Positions 11,536 to 19,780 of a stretch of 19,780 bases of DNA are shown in pieces. The position numbers and the translations under genes were made by a program. This stretch comes from Pseudomonadales bacterium (GTDB lineage Bacteria > Pseudomonadota > Gammaproteobacteria > Pseudomonadales > Moraxellaceae), in assembly GCA_013043915.1 (NCBI GenBank), contig JABEVH010000009.1:1-19780 (forward strand), given 5' to 3'. The first letter of the stretch is position 1. The number at the start of each line of letters is the position of its first letter. The notes beneath the pieces are model-generated. The model saw only the letters and a program-made list of their open reading frames with translations. It did no database searches and was not told the origin of the DNA.

Positions 11536-14316
11536 CTGCGTCGATTGCTGATACTCCTTGTTGGATGCTTGATGTCACAGGGTGCCTTGGCCTTGATTGC
11601 TCCTGATGTTGCCCTTGATTATGCCGCCAACCCTCCCCTAAAAACACTACGCGCCTACGATGTCGTTGTGGTTGACCCTGACCAACCGGGCACTGATCCC
11701 AGCCAGTACACACAAGACTATAGTCAACTGTTTGCTTACGTCAGTTTAGGCGAACTTGGCCCAGGACGAACTTATGGCCATGATATGCCTGCTTCATGGT
11801 TAGGCCAGGTCAATCCAGTCTGGGGGGGCCGCCGTATCGATCAGACCGCACCAGGCTGGCCTGAATTTGTCGTCCAACATATCATGGCCCCCCTTTGGCA
11901 GAAGGGATATCGTGGTTTTTTTCTGGACACCCTCGATGCCTATCAGAATCCCAGCCTTACTCCCGCTGAACGAGAAGCCCAACGACAAGGCTTAATCCGG
12001 GTCATTCGTGCCATTCATGAGCAATGGCCACAAGCCAAGCTGATTTTCAACCGGGGATTTGACTTGTTACCCGACGTGCACGATGCCGTCTGGATGGTAG
12101 CTGCCGAGTCCCTCTATCAAACCTGGAATGCACAGCAAAAAAGTTATCAAACCGTATCGACCTCGGATACAAGCTGGTTAAAACATCAACTTAAAACCAT
12201 TCAGGAACGCTGGCACCTCCCTATCTTGGTCATCGACTATTTACCCCCTCAGCAACAGGCTCTCATAGATCAAACTGTCAAGTTAATACTTGCGGATGGC
12301 TTTATGCCCTTTATCAGCACCCCTGCTCTAGACAGCATAGGGCGCGGCCGAATTCAAGTCATCCCGCGACAAGTTCTGGTCATTTACGATGCCGATGACC
12401 CTCCAAAACCTGGATTCTCCATAAACTCGCTTGAATCTCAACGATTACTGGGCATGCCCTTGGCCTATATAGGCCTGGTACCGCACTACCTATCAATGCA
12501 AGAGGCTGAGCATCTCGATAAGTTGCCTGATGGCTTAGCCGGCATCATTATCTGGATCGATGGTGAAAACCGTGGCAATCATGACTGGGTTGTCTGGACA
12601 CAGCGCCAGATAAAATCAGGGGTTCGCATGGTATTTTTTCATCATCTGGGGTACGCCTCTGATGCAGCTGATCTGAGTCTGCTGGGCTTACACCTGGCAG
12701 AATCCCAGGATAATGATCACTGGACGCTGAAGCAGCATGATGCGCGTGCCGCTTTTGAACTGCCTCTCCCTGAACAAACCACCGGTCTAACTGCACTGAC
12801 TTCGCAAGAGCCTTCCTTTCAACCCTGGGTCCTTTATCAATCTGAAACAGGAACCCAGTCAGTTCCTGTGGCCATAACCTCCTGGGGCGGTTATGCCTTG
12901 GATCCTTGGGTCGACTTTTCTCGAAGTGATGAACTCGGAGGTGACCGTTGGTATGTGCAGCCGGCTGATTTTATTCAACAAGCCCTGCGTCTTGACCCTT
13001 CGGCACCCATCCCGGACCTGACCACAGAAACAGGGCGCCGTCTGTTTTTTGTACATATCGATGGCGATGGTTTTGTCAGCAAAGCTGAACGCCCTGATTT
13101 TCCGCTGGCAGGACAGGTACTTCTCGATGATGTCCTTAAAAAACGCCCCGTACCTACGACCATGTCTGTCATCGAAGGCGAACTCAGCCCTCAAGGACTC
13201 TACCCCAATTTAAGTGCCCAAGCTGAAGAGGCTGCACGGCAAGCCTTTGCCCTACCCTGGGTTGAAATCGCCAGCCACACTTGGTCACACCCCTTCCACT
13301 GGGTCTTGCTGCAGGAAGGTGCTGACCATGAAAGTGGAGAGGACTACCATCTACCCATTCCCGGGTACACCTTTTCCCTGCCCAGAGAAATTGATGGATC
13401 AATCAATTATATAAACAGCAGGCTAGCCACCCCCAACAAACGAGTCAAAGTCCTTTTATGGTCCGGGGCCTGCCGTGCACCCGCTGAGGCCATCGCGCAA
13501 ACCCAAGAGGCCGGGGTACTTAATATGAATGGCGGTGATACCACGATGACGCAATTTCATCATTCATGGACCTATGTCTCCGGCCCTGGTGTTTATAAAG
13601 GAGACTACTATCAAGTCTATGCTCCCAATCAGAATGAAAATGTCTACACGCATGAATGGACCGGGCCTTTTTACGGCTTTATTAAAGTCATAGAAACTTA
13701 TCAACTGACAGAAACCCCGGTCCGACTTAAACCGGTAGATCTTTACTACCACCTCTATAACGTTACAAAAACAGCTTCTTTAAATGCACTTAACCGTATT
13801 TATGACTGGACCGAACACCAACCCCTGCACCCCATTTTTGCCTCGGAATACATTAAAAAAGTACTGGATTTCAATGATGCCGTCCTGGCTAAAACCCCGG
13901 ATGGCTGGCGATTACGTGACCTCGGTGACCTGAGAAACTGGCGGCTACCCGCAACAGGCCCCGCTATCGACCTCAGTCAAAGCCGAGGACTCAGTGGCTG
14001 GAATACAGGGCCACAAGCTCGCTATATCAACACAACGGGAGATAACGCTGAACTCATCTTAAGTACCCACCCCCAGCCCGTGAGTTATCTGCAAAGTGCC
14101 AATGCCAGGGTCATGGGGTTTCATCGAGAAGGCTCGACGTTAACTCTGGATTTACAGGGTGAAGTTCCCCTGCAATGGGATCTGTGGGAGGTAGGAAATT
14201 GTTCCCTTGTCGATCAGGGTCACCTTTTAAAATCTTTTGCCGTTCACGATCACCTCTACAGTTACCGGACAAATGACCATGTCGCGCGCTCACTTCGCCT
14301 CAATTGCAGGCCCTGA
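11536..14316 (+). CDS. pelA: PelA, Pel polysaccharide glycoside hydrolase/deacetylase
   Basis: PelA is the periplasmic enzyme of Pel exopolysaccharide export; it deacetylates the amino-sugar polymer and can cleave it. After a signal peptide (RRLLILLVGCLMSQGALA), the N-terminal hydrolase domain of the GH166/TIM-barrel type holds YVSLGELGPGRTY, GFFLDTLD and the likely catalytic Glu in VAAESLYQTW. A middle domain starts near QVLVIYDADDPP. The deacetylase domain carries HIDGDGF (aspartates near residues 509-511) and the metal histidines in SHTWSHPFHW (about 581 and 585), then WSGACRAPAEAI. The total of 926 residues is close to P. aeruginosa PelA. No ATG fits: AAGGAG (11523-11528) is seven bases before CTG 11536, which keeps two arginines of the signal peptide; TTG 11545 is the alternative. 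The gene overlaps the next by 44 bases. Confidence 0.93.
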   Translation: MRRLLILLVGCLMSQGALALIAPDVALDYAANPPLKTLRAYDVVVVDPDQPGTDPSQYTQDYSQLFAYVSLGELGPGRTYGHDMPASWLGQVNPVWGGRRIDQTAPGWPEFVVQHIMAPLWQKGYRGFFLDTLDAYQNPSLTPAEREAQRQGLIRVIRAIHEQWPQAKLIFNRGFDLLPDVHDAVWMVAAESLYQTWNAQQKSYQTVSTSDTSWLKHQLKTIQERWHLPILVIDYLPPQQQALIDQTVKLILADGFMPFISTPALDSIGRGRIQVIPRQVLVIYDADDPPKPGFSINSLESQRLLGMPLAYIGLVPHYLSMQEAEHLDKLPDGLAGIIIWIDGENRGNHDWVVWTQRQIKSGVRMVFFHHLGYASDAADLSLLGLHLAESQDNDHWTLKQHDARAAFELPLPEQTTGLTALTSQEPSFQPWVLYQSETGTQSVPVAITSWGGYALDPWVDFSRSDELGGDRWYVQPADFIQQALRLDPSAPIPDLTTETGRRLFFVHIDGDGFVSKAERPDFPLAGQVLLDDVLKKRPVPTTMSVIEGELSPQGLYPNLSAQAEEAARQAFALPWVEIASHTWSHPFHWVLLQEGADHESGEDYHLPIPGYTFSLPREIDGSINYINSRLATPNKRVKVLLWSGACRAPAEAIAQTQEAGVLNMNGGDTTMTQFHHSWTYVSGPGVYKGDYYQVYAPNQNENVYTHEWTGPFYGFIKVIETYQLTETPVRLKPVDLYYHLYNVTKTASLNALNRIYDWTEHQPLHPIFASEYIKKVLDFNDAVLAKTPDGWRLRDLGDLRNWRLPATGPAIDLSQSRGLSGWNTGPQARYINTTGDNAELILSTHPQPVSYLQSANARVMGFHREGSTLTLDLQGEVPLQWDLWEVGNCSLVDQGHLLKSFAVHDHLYSYRTNDHVARSLRLNCRP

Positions 14317-15160
14317 ACGCTTAAGCCTGATTTCGCTGTGGCAGATCATGGGCTTTGTGCTGGTTGTGGTCGTTGCCTTGCTGGAAATTCATCGCTTGCA
14401 ACATCTCAGTTTGCAAGCGGCCGCTGATACTGAACACGACAGTGTTGCCATCGCCTACCTACATGCCTGGTTAAAAACAGAACCTGATAATGATGAGTTG
14501 CGATTACTACTGGTTCGCAAACTACTTCATGGCAGAGAGCTGTCATCGGCCCAAAAAGAACTGGCTCCCTTAACCACTAAAAACAACCTTACCGCGCGCG
14601 CTGAAATTCGCAGCCTCTGGCAGGAATTGTTGTGGCGGCACCTATGGAGTTTTTCACCACAATCATCGAAATTCTCTGCCGCAGCCCATCAGTATCTTAA
14701 AACCTTGGCCTGGTTAAATCATCTCGCGCTATCCCCTCAAGAACGCTGGGTTGATGCCCATCAAGCTGAAGCCTTGCACGCCCCTGACCTGGCATTAACG
14801 CTCATCCAGGCCGGTCATAGGTCAGACCGACTTACCCTGCTTTATGAAATACACCTCAGTACAGCCTTGGGCTTAAAATTGGTTAGCGCGCAATACTGGT
14901 TCATCCTGCAGGATCAAAGTACATCAATTGCTGAAGCCCGTATCTATTTTCTGAGAGGTCTGACAGACCTGCAATCCTCGGGTAAAACTCGGGGAATTGC
15001 TGAACTTGCCTATAACCACCTGCATCGGTTACAACATGACCCTCAGGCTCTGGCCAGTCTGGCTCGATTGGCTATGGCAACAGGAGATACTGAGCTGGCT
15101 GCCCAATTCATCGCAGCCTCGATACGACAACAGCTCTTACCTGCCCCCCCCTCGCGATGA
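14273..15160 (+). CDS. pelB: PelB N-terminal part as a separate gene: inner-membrane-anchored TPR protein
   Basis: The 295-residue protein has a short N-terminus, one transmembrane helix (about residues 18-37) and then alpha-helical repeats in TPR style, beginning DSVAIAYLHAWLKTEPDNDELRLLLVRKLL. This is the layout of the N-terminus of P. aeruginosa PelB, which is one protein of nearly 1,200 residues; here the frame ends in a stop and the rest is encoded by the next gene. Together the two are about 1,220 residues. ATG 14273 or ATG 14279 is the start (TTG 14237 is in frame but lies deep in pelA). The stop overlaps the next start as ATGA. The repeat part should face the periplasm, where PelB is known to hold PelA. 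Identity rests on position and architecture more than on motifs. Confidence 0.78.
   Translation: MTMSRAHFASIAGPERLSLISLWQIMGFVLVVVVALLEIHRLQHLSLQAAADTEHDSVAIAYLHAWLKTEPDNDELRLLLVRKLLHGRELSSAQKELAPLTTKNNLTARAEIRSLWQELLWRHLWSFSPQSSKFSAAAHQYLKTLAWLNHLALSPQERWVDAHQAEALHAPDLALTLIQAGHRSDRLTLLYEIHLSTALGLKLVSAQYWFILQDQSTSIAEARIYFLRGLTDLQSSGKTRGIAELAYNHLHRLQHDPQALASLARLAMATGDTELAAQFIAASIRQQLLPAPPSR
15144..15151 (+). repeat. Run of eight C at the junction of the two pelB genes
   Basis: Eight consecutive C lie nine bases before the end of the first pelB gene. The second gene is in the frame reached by a gain of one base (or a -1 slip) in this run, and no stop codon intervenes before its ATG, so nine C would join the two genes into one frame. 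Confidence 0.6.
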
Positions 15161-17937
15161 AACGTTGCATGATGCGTAGTTTGGCTTATGGTTTGCTCAT
15201 TCTCTTTTCACTTGCCAGCTGGGCAGACACGCCCCCGAGTTCAACACCTACTTTGTTTCCTGAACCAGCTGCTGCCTACGATGAAACACGTTATTTACTG
15301 GCCTACAACATCTATCTGGCCAGCGGTAAACTACAGGCCGCCTATGGCGTGGCGCACAAAGCCATAACGCTACACCCTGCAGATCGAGCTTGGTTACAAC
15401 GTTTTGTCCAAGTGGCTCGATGGGTGGGCGATGGACCAGGTGCCTTATCTGCCCTGCTACGCTTAAGCGTTTTACAACACCTGGATGAGGCCACCTGGCA
15501 ACAAATTGGTCAAATGGCCATACAGCTGGATAATGATCAAGCTCGCCTGGCCATGCAATTGCATGAAATTGAAGTCTTCGGAGCCTCCCATGAACGGGTT
15601 CAGGCTGCTATTGCCAGTTATGAACATCTAGGTGACATCGATACCTGCATCGCCTGGCTGATCAAGCTCAATCAGCAGCAGCCTGATCCCTGGTGGCTGG
15701 AACAAGCCAGTCAGCTGGCAGAACGCGAGGGCAACACGACAGAATCCATAGCGTTAACCCATGCCCTACTGCATCAGTTTCCGGCCCAACCCCAATGGTT
15801 AGTCAGCCTGGCAACTCTGGATTATGGCAACGGTGATGTAGCCGCCGCTGTTCATGAACTGCAAGCCTACCGCCAACAAATGCCCCCGGAGGCCAAAGCC
15901 TATTGGGAGGTTTTAGCTGATTTCTCCCATCTTCTGGGTCAAGACCAACTCTCCTTGCAGGCCTACCAGGTCCTGATAACTTCAGGACAGGCCAGTGATT
16001 TGGATATGGATAACGCCGTTAATTTGCTGAGTGCACAAGATACACTGGCTGCTGCCAAGCTCAGCACGCTTAATGAACAACTGCATCCTTCGGATGTACG
16101 TCTTTTAAATGCCTTATACCTCAACAACCAGGTACGCCATTTTGACATCAACCAGCACTTGATTAAGCATTTGTCCGTTGCCGATCATGACCGATTGACC
16201 AAAAATCCTGAATTTTTATCCTTACGCGCCACTTTCAACCAAGCACTCGGCTACTCACATGAAGCGGTGCTGGATCTGGAGCATGCCGTACAACTTGCCC
16301 CCGAGCAGGAACGCTATCTGGCCGAACTTATCGATGCCTTCATTATCGCCCAGGACTGGGACAAACTCCGCTCTTGGTTAATAAAAGGCAGTCTCTATAC
16401 CCAACATCATCCAGGGCTTTGGATAACCTGGGCAGATGCTTGGCTAACGCTTCAATCTCCTCAAAACAGTCTTCCCTGGTTACAAGCCTGGGTAAGGTCG
16501 CATCCTGATGACCTGCATGCCCGCCTGAAACTTGCTGATGCCCTAGAAAACCTTGACCACGCAAGCCAGGCCACGAGTATACGTCGCCGTCTATTTTTTG
16601 AGGCTGATATACACCGCTTAACCCCGGATGAAATGCTTGAACTGCGCTGGCAGGTCGCCAGTGCTTCAGGGTCCGAAGATGCTTATTACAAGAGTCTTCT
16701 ACATAGCTTGCAGCAGGGTACCACACAACAAAAACATGTGATTTTAGAGCATCTGATCGATAATCAGATACAACGGGGAGCCAGTGATGCGCAGTTACAA
16801 TCGGCACAGTTTCTACCGCTATCACTACAAACTTACCGTGCCTTGAATAACAATGATCTATCTGCCATGCCTGATCTGTTGCAAAAAAATGACCTTGCCC
16901 TTAGTGACCGCCAAGCATTACTTATGGCCAGCGGTAGCCGAGATGCTGCTGCAGAAGAACTTATGCGTCGCTCCTGGCTAAATCCCGACAACAGCGACTT
17001 AACTGAGGAATGGGCGCCCCTGCTTGATCATGCGACTGCTGTCAGCACAGGCCTTGAAGATAACCAGATCGGCATACTGGTTCAACATAAGCGCGAAATA
17101 GGTACTTCCTGGCCCCTGGATGCTTCCCGCCGCATGGAGCTAGCATGGTCCGATACCGATCAATTTTCTAAGGACACGACCAAATTACTCCAACCCCCCC
17201 GTCAACAAAGCCTGGCAATACGCTATGTAGAAGATTTTCTTCGCGGACAAGCCAGTCTGGCCTGGATTCCAACCGTCAATGCAGGTCGATATGCCGAGGT
17301 CGATTCAGACGTTCAGTACCCATGGACCAGTCGTCTTAATATTGAAGGTCAACTCAATTACCATGAACCCGCCAATGAAAATGAAATCCTGATAGCGTTA
17401 GGGCAACGTGATCAGGCCAGATTAACTACAACCTATACACTAGCTCCTTCTTGGCAACTACAAGGGTCATTGCATGAAAATCACTATGGCACGCAAACCG
17501 GTGATAATCTGGGCTACGGCTCAGAGTGGGATATGCTCCTGAATAACAGTGAGTTGTCTCCCCTGGATTTCAGCCTTGAATATACACAGTTTTTATTTCA
17601 GGCAGAGAATCACCCTTTGGATGCATTATTATCCAGCTATATCCCGAAAGGTTCACTCCAGTCAACCTCAGGCATTTTGCCACAGGGTTTTAATCAATGG
17701 TCACTAAACGCACACTGGGAAGGCCAGCCCACTGAGCTAAGACACTGGCGGGTAGTTGCTGATGCAGCATTGCTTTATATCTCCTCTGCTGGACGCGGTT
17801 ACTCGGGTCATCTGGCCCTGGCTGGCCCCGTCTGGGGACGTGATGAATTAATGCTGGATATTGAACAGGAACGCAGTGGGGTTGCTCAGGGTAGTCTGGT
17901 CCGTACCTTGGCGGTGAAATATCGGTATGATTACTAA
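15157..17937 (+). CDS. pelB: PelB C-terminal part as a separate gene: secreted TPR scaffold with outer-membrane beta-barrel
   Basis: The 926-residue protein begins with its own signal peptide (MKRCMMRSLAYGLLILFSLASWA, cut before DTPP), then a long array of TPR-type helical repeats (about residues 40-635, many with the pattern of paired helices ending in a proline turn), and finally about 285 residues of alternating strands from around 640 (GILVQHKREIG) to the terminal YRYDY. The aromatic C-terminus and strand pattern fit an outer-membrane barrel, the export pore for Pel. In P. aeruginosa the TPR and barrel parts belong to one PelB polypeptide; here this portion must reach the periplasm by Sec on its own. 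It starts inside the stop of the previous gene and is followed 16 bases later by pelC. Confidence 0.88.
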   Translation: MKRCMMRSLAYGLLILFSLASWADTPPSSTPTLFPEPAAAYDETRYLLAYNIYLASGKLQAAYGVAHKAITLHPADRAWLQRFVQVARWVGDGPGALSALLRLSVLQHLDEATWQQIGQMAIQLDNDQARLAMQLHEIEVFGASHERVQAAIASYEHLGDIDTCIAWLIKLNQQQPDPWWLEQASQLAEREGNTTESIALTHALLHQFPAQPQWLVSLATLDYGNGDVAAAVHELQAYRQQMPPEAKAYWEVLADFSHLLGQDQLSLQAYQVLITSGQASDLDMDNAVNLLSAQDTLAAAKLSTLNEQLHPSDVRLLNALYLNNQVRHFDINQHLIKHLSVADHDRLTKNPEFLSLRATFNQALGYSHEAVLDLEHAVQLAPEQERYLAELIDAFIIAQDWDKLRSWLIKGSLYTQHHPGLWITWADAWLTLQSPQNSLPWLQAWVRSHPDDLHARLKLADALENLDHASQATSIRRRLFFEADIHRLTPDEMLELRWQVASASGSEDAYYKSLLHSLQQGTTQQKHVILEHLIDNQIQRGASDAQLQSAQFLPLSLQTYRALNNNDLSAMPDLLQKNDLALSDRQALLMASGSRDAAAEELMRRSWLNPDNSDLTEEWAPLLDHATAVSTGLEDNQIGILVQHKREIGTSWPLDASRRMELAWSDTDQFSKDTTKLLQPPRQQSLAIRYVEDFLRGQASLAWIPTVNAGRYAEVDSDVQYPWTSRLNIEGQLNYHEPANENEILIALGQRDQARLTTTYTLAPSWQLQGSLHENHYGTQTGDNLGYGSEWDMLLNNSELSPLDFSLEYTQFLFQAENHPLDALLSSYIPKGSLQSTSGILPQGFNQWSLNAHWEGQPTELRHWRVVADAALLYISSAGRGYSGHLALAGPVWGRDELMLDIEQERSGVAQGSLVRTLAVKYRYDY

Positions 17938-17953
17938 ACCTAGGGAGTGACAC

Positions 17954-18541
17954 ATGATGTTGATCGGTCGGTACTTTTTTATTTGCTTGGCCCTGTTTTC
18001 GCTGGCTGCATGCTCTAGCATGGCGCATATGCCACAAGCCCTGATCCTGGATTCAGGCGCCAGTATGGTGGTTTTGCCTACCATCAATAACACTGAGACT
18101 CCGCTAGCTGGAGAGCGTATGGATGATCTGGCTAACAGCCTGTTACCCATACTGGGCCTATCCACAGTAATTCGCATTCCTGCCGAGGACACTGCCCGCC
18201 TGCCCGATGGCAGCCCGCATGACCGCTGGCATCAGGAACAAGCCCTTATCTGGTCCAAGCAACAACATGTCCGTTATGCATTAGCCATCAGTTTGATGGA
18301 ATGGCGTTACAAGGTTGGCTTGGACGGTGAACCTGCTGTAGGCATGAATGTCGCCATCCTTGATGTAGACAGTGGCCATGTGCTTTGGTCCGGCAGTGCC
18401 GCCCGCTCGGGCTGGGGCCGCCAGGCCGTCAGCAGCCTGGCTCTGGATGAGTTGCGCAGCCTCCTGCACCATGCAATCACCTTGAATAATACGGAGACAG
18501 TTGCTCGCACCCCTCCTCCACCCACCACCACTAAACTATGA
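17954..18541 (+). CDS. pelC: PelC, outer-membrane lipoprotein of Pel export
   Basis: The 195-residue protein has a lipoprotein signal peptide with lipobox LAAC, giving lipidated Cys20 after MMLIGRYFFICLALFSLAA. PelC forms a dodecameric funnel on the inner face of the outer membrane around the PelB pore, guiding the cationic polymer. The mature part contains MVVLPTINNTETPLAGERM and the conserved region GMNVAILDVDSGHVLWSGSA, as expected for the family; the C-terminal 20 residues are a proline/threonine tail. GGGAG lies six to seven bases before ATG 17954; ATG 17957 is also possible. The stop overlaps the pelD start as ATGA. Confidence 0.9.
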   Translation: MMLIGRYFFICLALFSLAACSSMAHMPQALILDSGASMVVLPTINNTETPLAGERMDDLANSLLPILGLSTVIRIPAEDTARLPDGSPHDRWHQEQALIWSKQQHVRYALAISLMEWRYKVGLDGEPAVGMNVAILDVDSGHVLWSGSAARSGWGRQAVSSLALDELRSLLHHAITLNNTETVARTPPPPTTTKL

Positions 18542-19780
18542 ACCTCAGGCACCTTTTTTGGCGTAAATTGGCACAAAAATCCAGTGCATGGGGAATGTGG
18601 CTGGAGATTTTCGTGCTGTGCACCCTGGCCTTGGGCCTGCAGTTTATCTTGACCCCTGAGGATCCTATGGGATCAGGTTCCTCGTTTCCCTGGATATGGA
18701 TGGCCCCTCTGTTATTAGCATTACGTTATGGTTCTGTAGCTGCGGTCAGCGCCAGCAGCCTGTTTGGTATCTATGCCCTGGTCAGGTTGCCATTTGACCA
18801 TTTGGCTAGTCAGGGATCTCCCCTCCTGGGCGGCTGGATAGTCAGCTTGGTCGCCGGTGAGTTTTCAGATCTTTGGGGCAATCGCATCAAACGTCTTCAA
18901 TCTGCCAATGGTTATTTCACCGACCGACTTAGCCACCTGACCCGTCGGCATTTCTTACTCCGGCTTTCGCATGAACGGCTTGAACAGGATCTGCTCATCA
19001 AACCTATTACTCTGCGCGACTCGTTAACTGAAATGCGTCGCCATATGAGAGAATACCCTGAGGATGCGTTACCGGCAGTGGCTGAACTGATGCATGTACT
19101 CACCCAGGCCTGCCAGCTCGAGGCTGCTGCCATACATCAGGTACAGGATGGAAAAATCGACCCTGTGGCTGTTACTCAACGCGGGCTGATAGAAGCGCTG
19201 GTCGCTGATGACCCGATGATAGTCCAGTCCTTGCAACGCCAGGAGCTTCTGCATCTGCAATCAGACCCTGCTCATCACGATGCCAGCCGATACATGGTCG
19301 TAGCCCCCTTAGCTAATAGCCGGGGTGTGCTGGGAATACTGCGTGTTGAGAAAATGCCCTTTCTTTCCATGAACCTCGAAATCATGCAGTTCATGACGGT
19401 CTTGCTTGGCTACTATGCTGACCTGATCGATCTACAACCTGAAATTGCCCCTTTGAGTGAGCAATGGCCGCAACTACCTACCGGGTTTATTGCCGAGTTA
19501 CTTCGACTTGCCCGTATTCAGCGTGAGGCATCGATCAATTCCTACTTGGTTAGTTTCGTGTTTACCGACACCATTCATGGTGAAGAAATGCACCAGGAAG
19601 CAGCCCGACAAGGTCGTGAATTGGACCTGAATGTTAGTTTAATTTCTCCACAAGGCCCCATGTTACTCACCTTGATGCCTTTATTTGGCCAAGCTGCAGC
19701 TGCCGGTTATTTGTTACGCATCGAAAAACGTATCCAGGAGATTTTTGGCCATGAGCATTTATCCGAGGCAGGCATTTTAA
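18538..19780 (+). CDS. pelD: PelD, inner-membrane c-di-GMP receptor (3' end outside the window)
   Basis: The first 414 codons are present; the P. aeruginosa protein is about 455, so roughly 40 are missing. I translated it from the ATG overlapping the pelC stop. Hydrophobic helices fill about residues 20-108 (WLEIFVLCTLALGLQFIL, WIWMAPLLLALRYG, and others), a GAF-like domain covers about 160-310 and a degenerate GGDEF domain about 320 to the end. The cyclase signature is absent, but an RxxD motif, RELD, stands at 360-363 in the position of the inhibitory site that binds c-di-GMP in PelD. It should therefore switch on Pel synthesis after translation, through PelF and PelE/G, which are expected just downstream. 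Confidence 0.92.
   Translation, partial: MNLRHLFWRKLAQKSSAWGMWLEIFVLCTLALGLQFILTPEDPMGSGSSFPWIWMAPLLLALRYGSVAAVSASSLFGIYALVRLPFDHLASQGSPLLGGWIVSLVAGEFSDLWGNRIKRLQSANGYFTDRLSHLTRRHFLLRLSHERLEQDLLIKPITLRDSLTEMRRHMREYPEDALPAVAELMHVLTQACQLEAAAIHQVQDGKIDPVAVTQRGLIEALVADDPMIVQSLQRQELLHLQSDPAHHDASRYMVVAPLANSRGVLGILRVEKMPFLSMNLEIMQFMTVLLGYYADLIDLQPEIAPLSEQWPQLPTGFIAELLRLARIQREASINSYLVSFVFTDTIHGEEMHQEAARQGRELDLNVSLISPQGPMLLTLMPLFGQAAAAGYLLRIEKRIQEIFGHEHLSEAGIL

Noticed and set aside
15144..15160. The pelB break as a simple sequencing frameshift.
   Set aside because: The second frame starts with a proper signal peptide and ATG overlapping the stop, which an error would not produce; the C run keeps some doubt, so it is listed as a finding.
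1..19780. CRISPR arrays, tRNA genes, insertion sequences, integrase or phage genes.
   Set aside because: I saw no regularly spaced repeats, cloverleaf-like sequences, transposase or integrase motifs, or terminal inverted repeats in the window.

Overview
The window looks like chromosomal DNA from a gammaproteobacterium. Two independent gene neighbourhoods point that way: ilvI-ilvH-ilvC-pssA-msrP-msrQ ending at an rRNA-type promoter pair (the order I recall from Pseudomonas), and the rpoN-hpf-rapZ-npr cluster. Base composition looks close to even. I cannot name the species; the protein wording is closest in my memory to Pseudomonas-like and marine gammaproteobacteria, but several details differ (ptsN absent from the rpoN cluster, pelB split in two).

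Positions 1-6221 read leftward (minus strand). The branched-chain amino-acid block ilvI-ilvH-ilvC, with a leader of about 200 nt, runs into pssA (phosphatidylserine synthase) and then the msrP-msrQ pair, a Tat-exported molybdenum enzyme and its haem membrane partner that repair oxidised methionine in the envelope. Beyond msrQ two tandem, near-consensus promoters with 16-bp spacers fire leftward out of the window; their shape is that of an rRNA operon P1/P2 pair.

Positions 6240-9988 read rightward: rpoN (sigma-54), hpf (ribosome hibernation), rapZ (RNA-binding regulator of glmS), an HPr of the nitrogen-PTS type, and yjgA/darP (50S maturation). The ptsN gene usual between hpf and rapZ is missing here and an imperfect hairpin occupies the gap. 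A -24/-12 (sigma-54) promoter-like element lies directly before rpoN. Positions 9985-11399 read leftward: a nitrilase-family amidase and a stand-alone cyclic-nucleotide-binding protein.

From about 11459 to the right edge lies the start of a Pel exopolysaccharide operon: pelA (hydrolase/deacetylase), pelB as two separate overlapping genes, pelC (outer-membrane lipoprotein) and pelD (c-di-GMP receptor, cut by the window end). All genes touch or nearly touch, so they are probably one transcript, and pelEFG would be expected just outside. The most unusual observations are the fission of pelB into an inner-membrane-anchored TPR protein and a secreted TPR-plus-barrel protein, with a run of eight C at the junction that would fuse the frames if one base were gained; the sigma-54-like site before rpoN itself; and the operator-like palindrome between two candidate pelA promoters.
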